Shown: in pieces, positions 58,325-64,000 of the stretch
Layout: each line of letters starts with the position of its first letter
How positions within the stretch are numbered: position 1 is the first letter of the stretch
Assembly (NCBI GenBank): GCA_016703105.1
Contig: JADJCS010000006.1
Span: forward strand, 62,001 to 126,000
Direction: 5' to 3'
Length of the DNA: 64,000 bases
Source: Flavobacteriales bacterium
GTDB lineage: Bacteria; Bacteroidota; Bacteroidia; Flavobacteriales_F; PHOS-HE28
Position numbers and translations under genes: made by a program
The notes under the pieces: model-generated
Told to the model about the DNA's origin: nothing
Seen by the model: only the letters and a program-made list of their open reading frames with translations
Database searches by the model: none

Positions 58325-61030
58325 ATGTCCGCGATACGCACCCCGGACCAGCGGCTCCGCGTGTTCGTGAGCTCCACGATCGAGGAGCTGCGCGAAGAGC
58401 GGCGTGTGGTACGCGAAGCCATCGAGCGGCTCCGGCTGATCCCGGTATTGTTCGAGAGCGGTGCGCGGCCCCATCCGCCGCGCGAACTCTACCGCGCCTA
58501 CCTCGACCAGAGCGACATCTTCATCGGCATCTACGCCTCGTCCTATGGCTGGGTGGCGCCGGACATGCGCATCAGCGGGCTGGAGGACGAGTACCACCTT
58601 TCCACGGGCCGGCCGCAGCTCATCTACATCAAACAGGGAGGGGGCGTCCGCGAGCCGAAGCTCGAAGAACTGCTGCGCACCATCAAGGGGTCGGAGGGGG
58701 TGAGCTACCAGAAGTTCGAAACCCCCGAGCAACTCGCCGACCTGCTGCAGAACGATCTGGCAGTATTGCTCTCCGAGCGGTTCGCGGGTAAAGAGAAGAG
58801 CGAACGTCCGCAAGGTCACGGACTGCCCGCGATGCGCAACGCCACGATCGGTCGTGATCGCGAGCGCGCCGAACTCGCCGAATTACTGTTGCGCAAGGAC
58901 ATCGGCCTGGTGACGCTTACCGGCACGGGGGGTACCGGCAAGAGCCATCTGGCTTTGCGTGTGGCGCATGATGTGGCCGCGCGCTTTCCGGATGGCGCAT
59001 GCTATGTCTCGCTCGCCAGCGTGGGGCGGGCGGAACAGGTGTTGCCCACGATCGCGGCGGCGTTGTGCGTGGTGGATTCCGGGCAGGGTGATCTGATGGA
59101 CGCGCTTGCCGAACAGCTCGGCGACCGCGAACCGCTGGTGTTGATCGACAATTTCGAGCAGGTATTGGAAGCCGCTCCGCTGTTAGCCACACTGCTGTCG
59201 CGCTTGCCGAAGCTCACCCTGCTGGTGACGAGCCGCGCCCCGCTGCACCTCCTGGGCGAACAGGTGTTCGCCGTGCAGCCACTGGACGGACCGGCGACCG
59301 ATGAACAGCACCGCGAAAAATTGCTGGCCTGCCCATCGGTGGATCTGTTCGTGCAACGCGCACGGGCGCGCGCCGCGCAACTGGAATTGGACGATGCCAA
59401 TGTGCGGGCCATCGCCGATCTGTGCCGCCATTTGGAAGGGCTTCCCCTGGCGATCGAGCTCGCGGCGGCACATACCAAGTACTTCACACCCGCCGCGCTC
59501 GCCGCACGCACCGATCGCCTGCTGGACCTGCTGGCCCGCGGCCCGCGGGATCTGCCCGAACGGCAGCGTACGATGCGGGCGGCCATCTCCTCCAGTTGTG
59601 AGCTGCTCGGCCCCGCGCACCGCTGTTTCTTCCGCCGCCTGGCCGTGTTCAGCGATCGCTGGACCCTGGAGCAGGCCGCCATCGTGACGGATGCTCCGGC
59701 ACTGGAGTTGGACCCCCTGGAGGCCGTCGAACAATTGGCGGACATGGGACTGGTGCGCGTGGCACCGGCGCGCCCGGGCGATCCCGATCAGGAGCCTCGT
59801 TTCAACCTGTTGCATGTGGTGCGCGAATACGCCTACGAGGAGCTCGATGCACAAGCTGAGCGGCCCGCGACCATGCACCGCTTGTCAGGCTGGTGCATGC
59901 ACTTGGTGACGCAGGCGGCCCAGCAAGCTGGAAGCGATCTGGTGGTCCAATGGATGGACCATGTGGAAGTGAGCTACCTGGACCTGCGCAACGTGATCCG
60001 CAATGCCCTGGACCGCGGCGATGTGGCCACGGTATGGATGTTGATCGCACAGCTGAACACCTTTTGGTTGCTGCGCGGCTATCGGGGTGAGGCGTTGGAA
60101 TGGTTGCGCGCCACGGGGCTCGAGCGGCTGGTCGACGATCGGCGATCCCATACCGAACTTCCTGCGCAACTGCGGGCAGGGGTGCTCTTCGCGGCCGGCA
60201 CCATGTGCTACTATGCCGAGCACCAACGCAAGGCGGTGACCTACCTGGACCGGGCCGTGGAACTCTACCTGGGCGAACCGGGAGCGCCCCACAATCAGCT
60301 GTTCTACACCTATCTGTTCCTGGCCATGGCGCTCATCGGCAGCGACGATCCGCGCGCGGGTGCGGTGATGGAGAAGGCCATGGCAGGGGCGCGCGCCGCG
60401 GAGGACCATTTCCTGGAGGCCATGGGGCTTTGCTTCCGCACAGAGGTATTGGTGCGGGCGGGTGAATTGGATCTCGCGCGATCAGATCTCGCGCGGGCAA
60501 GGAAGGTCGCGGATGAGCAACCACGCATCCTGCTGCGCAACAGCATGCACCTCGCGGCGGGGAACGTGGCCATGATGAGCGGGCGGTTGGAGGAAGCTCT
60601 CGACGAATATGCCAAGTGCCTGGCGGTGGCGGGATCGCAGCGCATTGTGGGCACCGTGGGCTGGGCCCAGAACGGACTGGGCTATGCGCTGGTAGTGTCG
60701 GGTCGCATCGAAGAGGGAAGACGGATGTTCCTGGAGGGGCTGGTCACCGCGCGACAGAGCGGTTATCGCGCCGCGCTGATGGCGCAATGGGCCGGGCTCG
60801 GCTTGGTGGCCGCACTGGTGGGCGACCCCAAAGGCGCCGCGCGCTTGTTGGGCGCTGCGGAGGCCGTGCGCAGCAAGGTCCAGTACTCACCGTGGATGGT
60901 TACGCGCCGACTCCTGGAGGATGCGCACCAGGCGGTCGCCGCGCGGCTTACGCCGGAGGTTTTCGAGGCCGAGCGGAGGATCGGCGCGCAACTGCCGCTG
61001 GAGGAGGTGCAAAAGCTGGCGACGACGTAA
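58325..61030 (+). CDS. DUF4062 - STAND ATPase - TPR protein
   Basis: 901 aa from the ATG at 58325 (58307 also possible). N-terminal DUF4062 domain, a Rossmann-like fold opening RVFVSSTIEELREERR (12 onward) with YLDQSDIFIGIYASSYGW and LSTGRPQLIYIK. Then an NB-ARC/STAND ATPase of the COG3903 type: Walker A GTGGTGKS at 200-207, Walker B Asp275 in VLIDNFEQVL, and TSRAPLHLLGEQVFAVQPL. A winged-helix region follows, then TPR-like helical repeats to the end. The layout resembles STAND switches that sense a ligand through repeats and trigger an N-terminal effector; in other bacteria such proteins act in immunity or regulation. Confidence 0.8.
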   Translation: MSAIRTPDQRLRVFVSSTIEELREERRVVREAIERLRLIPVLFESGARPHPPRELYRAYLDQSDIFIGIYASSYGWVAPDMRISGLEDEYHLSTGRPQLIYIKQGGGVREPKLEELLRTIKGSEGVSYQKFETPEQLADLLQNDLAVLLSERFAGKEKSERPQGHGLPAMRNATIGRDRERAELAELLLRKDIGLVTLTGTGGTGKSHLALRVAHDVAARFPDGACYVSLASVGRAEQVLPTIAAALCVVDSGQGDLMDALAEQLGDREPLVLIDNFEQVLEAAPLLATLLSRLPKLTLLVTSRAPLHLLGEQVFAVQPLDGPATDEQHREKLLACPSVDLFVQRARARAAQLELDDANVRAIADLCRHLEGLPLAIELAAAHTKYFTPAALAARTDRLLDLLARGPRDLPERQRTMRAAISSSCELLGPAHRCFFRRLAVFSDRWTLEQAAIVTDAPALELDPLEAVEQLADMGLVRVAPARPGDPDQEPRFNLLHVVREYAYEELDAQAERPATMHRLSGWCMHLVTQAAQQAGSDLVVQWMDHVEVSYLDLRNVIRNALDRGDVATVWMLIAQLNTFWLLRGYRGEALEWLRATGLERLVDDRRSHTELPAQLRAGVLFAAGTMCYYAEHQRKAVTYLDRAVELYLGEPGAPHNQLFYTYLFLAMALIGSDDPRAGAVMEKAMAGARAAEDHFLEAMGLCFRTEVLVRAGELDLARSDLARARKVADEQPRILLRNSMHLAAGNVAMMSGRLEEALDEYAKCLAVAGSQRIVGTVGWAQNGLGYALVVSGRIEEGRRMFLEGLVTARQSGYRAALMAQWAGLGLVAALVGDPKGAARLLGAAEAVRSKVQYSPWMVTRRLLEDAHQAVAARLTPEVFEAERRIGAQLPLEEVQKLATT

Positions 61031-61059
61031 GCGCATTCCCGCTCCGCAAGAGCGCGGAC

Positions 61060-61194
61060 CTACTTCGTCTTCTTCTTCGGCACGCGCTTCGTCTTCGCGG
61101 GCGGCGCCACTTCAGGCTGTTGAGCCTTCAGGCGGGCGATCTTCTGGGTGGCTCTGCGCTTGCGCTTCTCGTTGGCTTGGGAGTCGGATGCCAT
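61060..61194 (-). CDS. Small Lys/Arg-rich basic protein
   Basis: 44 aa from the ATG at 61192-61194: MASDSQANEKRKRRATQK, then a Pro/Ala/Lys tail ending KTKRVPKKKTK. Composition fits a nucleic-acid-binding peptide. The short length makes this a modest call; a longer in-frame start at 61359 adds unrelated sequence. Confidence 0.45.
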   Translation of the reverse strand: MASDSQANEKRKRRATQKIARLKAQQPEVAPPAKTKRVPKKKTK

Positions 61195-61388
61195 GGGTGG
61201 GGGGTTGATCTGGGCGGCGAAGCTAGGTGCTTCGCGAGTTCCTCCCGGCCATGTGGCGTTATGTTCCCGATCGGGGGTGGAACGTACCAGGGGATCCCAA
61301 AGGACCGAAAGGGAAGGCCCTGTTGCCGCCATAGTGCCTGAGGGGCAACGTATTTGCAACCAGTACGCGAAATCAGAACCGTGGACCC

Positions 61389-61925
61389 ATGCTCGACCAC
61401 AAGACCGACCGCAGTTCGATCCCGCGCCCTCTTCAACGGTTGAAGGAGGTGTTGTTCAAGCGCCAGACGCTCATCAACGAGCTCAATTTCACCTACCGCC
61501 GATTGCTACGCTTACTGCCCGCGATCATCAAACGCGTGGAGGGCGAGCCGGTGGCGATGACCCTTCGTGCGCAGGACGGCATGAACGAGATGATCCGCAG
61601 CCGCTTGGGCCAGGTGGCCACCGCACATGGGTTGCCGCCGGAAGCGTGTACGTGCGAGGAGGCGGAAGTGATGGTGGAGAACGTACGCCATGCGGACCGT
61701 GCGGCGCGCACCCGGACGGATCGTTCCGCAGCGGTGCTGGAAGCGCTGATCGGCGTCCGCGCTTTCCTTATCCGGGCGTGGGATAAGCTCATTGGGAACT
61801 TGATGCCCTCGGATCAAGAGGACCTGCGGAAGGAAGCGCAGGCCTTGCAAACGCGGGAAGCGGAACTGCACCGGGAGCTGATCTCCCTGGCGCAGCAGGG
61901 GGATCGCCCCAGGGAGGCGGGATAG
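61389..61925 (+). CDS. Helical cytoplasmic protein of unknown function
   Basis: 178 aa, almost wholly helical, no signal peptide. N-terminal PRPLQRLKEVLFKRQTLINELNF, and a C-terminal region rich in Glu, Arg and Leu (DLRKEAQALQTREAELHRELISLAQQ) that could be a coiled coil. No family recognised. Confidence 0.6.
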   Translation: MLDHKTDRSSIPRPLQRLKEVLFKRQTLINELNFTYRRLLRLLPAIIKRVEGEPVAMTLRAQDGMNEMIRSRLGQVATAHGLPPEACTCEEAEVMVENVRHADRAARTRTDRSAAVLEALIGVRAFLIRAWDKLIGNLMPSDQEDLRKEAQALQTREAELHRELISLAQQGDRPREAG

Positions 61926-62012
61926 CTTTCTGCGCAAAGTGAGGGGAGCCCCGACTTGCGTGTTCGCCCTTTGCCCAAGGTAGCGAACAGGCAGAGATGG
62001 TGGGGGCGGGGT

Positions 62013-64000
62013 TCATCGGTCGAGCACCATCTGGATAGCGCCGATCAGATCTTCACGCTTGAAGGGTTTTGGAACATGCGCGTTCATGCCGGCACGCAGG
62101 CATTCGTCCAGTTCGGCCTTCATCACGTTGGCGGTCATGGCAATGATGGGCACGCGCGACTTGTCGCCACCGAGAGCCAGGATCGCCTTGGTCGCATCGT
62201 AGCCGTTCATCTCCGGCATCTGCACGTCCATCAGGATCACGTCGTAGACGTTCGCTTGGGCCATCTCCACCGCGATCCGCCCGTTCGCCGCCACATCCAC
62301 CTGCACGCCGGGGATGGCATGGGCGAGTTCGTCCTGTGCCACCAGCACGTTGAAGTCATTGTCCTCGGCCAGCAGGATCCGGAGGTCGCGCAGCTCCCGC
62401 TCAGCGCTTCCACTCCTACCCTGTGCCGGAGTCGTGTGTGCGTCGGTCGCGATCGCGTACGGGATCGTCACAGTGAAGGTGCTGCCCTTATCGCGTTCGC
62501 TCTTCACATCGATGCTTCCACCCCATGCCTCGGCCAGTCTCTTGCTGATGGTGAGGCCCAAGCCGGTGCCGCCATACTTGCGGGTTGTGTCGCTGTAGGC
62601 CTGGGTGAACTCCTCGAAGATCTTGTCCTGCCGGTCTTCGGGTATGCCGATGCCCGTGTCGATGACCTTGAGCACAAGCGTGCATTGATCAGCCTGGAGA
62701 TCCGCAACCGATGCGCGAACAGCGACGCTTCCATGCTCCGTGAATTTCACCGCGTTGCCCGCCAGGTTCAGCACGATCTGGTTCAGGCGCGTTGGGTCGC
62801 CCAGAAGCATTGCGGGCACGTCATCGGCGACGTGGACCTCAACGGCCAGCCCCTTCTCCTCGGCCTTGAAGCGCAGGATGTCGCGCACGTTGCCGATGAC
62901 CTGTCGCGGATCGAAGGGGACCTTTTCCAGATCGATCTTCCCCGCCTCCAATTTGCTGAGGTCGAGAATGTCATTGAGGATCACCAGGAGGTTCTCGCTG
63001 CTCTGCTTGATCGCGCTGAGGTAGCGGTTCTGCTCGGGCGCATGCGCGTTGCGTTGAAGGATACCGGTCATACCCATGATGGCGTTCATGGGCGTGCGGA
63101 TCTCATGGCTCATGTTGGCCAGGAACTGTTGCTTGGACCTTTCGCTGCTTTCCGCTCGCCGCTGTGCCGCGGCGGCGCGGCGGCGTTGACGCTCCACGAG
63201 CACGAGGAGCAGGATGACAACGAACACGCCCGCGATGCTGATGTTCCGGATGGTCCGCTGCTGGGTGAGTTCGGCTGCGGCCAGTTGGTCCCGGTGCTGT
63301 TGTCGTACCAGTTCCTCCTTCCGTGTGCGCTCGAACTCGGTCTGCATGCGCAACTGAGTAAGGTCCTTCTCCTGACGTGCTTTCACGATCGAATCCGTTA
63401 TGGCATGCGAACGTGTGGCGGTCTCATAGGCTGATCCGAACCGGCCCAGCGCGGCATAGACCTTCGACAAGCCACTCAGGTGCTTTGCGGCTTCTTCCGT
63501 CGGTATTGGTTCATCCTTGTAGAGTTCGTGCGAGAGCAGATAATAGTGGAGCGCCTCACGCGGTCGGTCTTGCTTCAGCAGCAGGGCACCCATATGGTCA
63601 TAGGTGAGCGCGTTCCAAAGCGGTTCGGCTTCCTTGTTCAGGGCCAGCACTTGTTGGAACCACTGCATGGCTTCGTCCAATCGCCCTTGTTCCATGCGGA
63701 CCACCCCGATCCGGTCCATGTTCCATACCGTGTTCCCTTTGTCCTTCCTGCGCTTCGCGAATTCAAGCGCACGGGTGAAATGCACAACAGCCGCTTCCAT
63801 GTCGCCGTCGGCCTGCGCGTCCTCCCCCAAGTGGCCCCCGATGTCGATGAGCCATTCATGGTCCTGCAGTTTTTCCGCCAAGGCCGAGGCTTCGCGCATC
63901 ATGCGGCGCGCCTCCTCTTCGCGACCCTCGATCTTCAGCATGAGCGATAGGTCGTGGATGGCGATCATCAGGCTGCGGTCATCCTTGGCCAACTCCGCGG
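62013..64000 (-). CDS. Hybrid sensor histidine kinase with TPR sensor, partial at the window edge
   Basis: At least 660 aa; the frame is still open at position 64000, so the N-terminus is missing. Visible order: TPR repeats in the sensor part (AVVHFTRALEFAKRRKDKG, AMQWFQQVLALNKEAEPLW), one transmembrane helix (ISIAGVFVVILLLVLV), HisKA with His in ANMSHEIRTPMNAIMGMTG, HATPase (VLNLAGNAVKFTEHG, GTGLGLTISKRLAEAWGG) and a C-terminal receiver with Asp in VILMDVQMPEMNGYDATK. The TPRs are expected in the periplasm. No separate regulator gene is near its stop. Confidence 0.9.
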   Translation of the reverse strand, partial: AELAKDDRSLMIAIHDLSLMLKIEGREEEARRMMREASALAEKLQDHEWLIDIGGHLGEDAQADGDMEAAVVHFTRALEFAKRRKDKGNTVWNMDRIGVVRMEQGRLDEAMQWFQQVLALNKEAEPLWNALTYDHMGALLLKQDRPREALHYYLLSHELYKDEPIPTEEAAKHLSGLSKVYAALGRFGSAYETATRSHAITDSIVKARQEKDLTQLRMQTEFERTRKEELVRQQHRDQLAAAELTQQRTIRNISIAGVFVVILLLVLVERQRRRAAAAQRRAESSERSKQQFLANMSHEIRTPMNAIMGMTGILQRNAHAPEQNRYLSAIKQSSENLLVILNDILDLSKLEAGKIDLEKVPFDPRQVIGNVRDILRFKAEEKGLAVEVHVADDVPAMLLGDPTRLNQIVLNLAGNAVKFTEHGSVAVRASVADLQADQCTLVLKVIDTGIGIPEDRQDKIFEEFTQAYSDTTRKYGGTGLGLTISKRLAEAWGGSIDVKSERDKGSTFTVTIPYAIATDAHTTPAQGRSGSAERELRDLRILLAEDNDFNVLVAQDELAHAIPGVQVDVAANGRIAVEMAQANVYDVILMDVQMPEMNGYDATKAILALGGDKSRVPIIAMTANVMKAELDECLRAGMNAHVPKPFKREDLIGAIQMVLDR

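Overview
The window looks like a chromosomal segment of a GC-rich member of the Bacteroidota, probably Flavobacteriales-like. The evidence is secreted PKD proteins with type IX secretion (T9SS) C-terminal sorting domains, LytTR and HisKA_2/HisKA_3 signalling proteins, YwqK-type repeats, and a recurring -7-like promoter element (TAYMTTYG) 5 to 40 nt before many start codons. The taxon is inferred from gene content only.

Layout. 0-6.5 kb: housekeeping genes (rnc-fabF-acpP, purN, marC, rnhA, a biotin carrier, superoxide dismutase, a PfkB kinase). 6.5-9 kb: tRNA-Asn with its terminator, a tandem duplication of a small secreted protein, and two adjacent ssb genes. 9-16 kb: an ECF sigma factor, an unusual membrane-anchored beta-barrel protein and two PKD/T9SS proteins, one with 12 PKD units. 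16-21.6 kb: a universal stress protein, a YfiR/TPR/SpoIIE-phosphatase operon and an M28 peptidase. 21.6-27 kb: ferritin, pth-rplY-prs and RNase R. 26.8-32.2 kb: LytTR regulator, six-PAS histidine kinase, YwqK-repeat protein. 32-38.7 kb: rpiB, a second M28 peptidase, a TlpA-like lipoprotein, an ALDH7-type dehydrogenase and a methyltransferase. 38.7-43.3 kb: mnmG with three identical parS-like palindromes and a possible replication-origin spacer, a PEBP protein, and a two-component pair. 43.3-45.3 kb: an IS3-family element lying between two truncated genes. 45.4-53.3 kb: a type I restriction-modification locus in the order hsdM-hsdS-fic-hsdR, rich in palindromic repeats. 53.4-64 kb: an S9 peptidase, several uncharacterised secreted proteins, a DUF4062/STAND ATPase/TPR protein opposite a SpoIIAA-like protein, and a hybrid histidine kinase cut by the window edge.

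Five one-base frame breaks affect genes that otherwise look functional or are already truncated (PfkB kinase, ALDH, NarL-type regulator twice, outer-membrane fragment). Every one lies at or beside a short C/G run, so sequencing or assembly error is the most likely cause.

Most unusual points: parS-like sites around mnmG, one containing a start codon; four 50-bp imperfect direct repeats upstream of fic; an 86-bp insertion at the fic-hsdR junction that keeps ATGA overlaps on both sides; the ECF sigma/inner-membrane anchor/beta-barrel gene pair; and the DUF4062-STAND protein.
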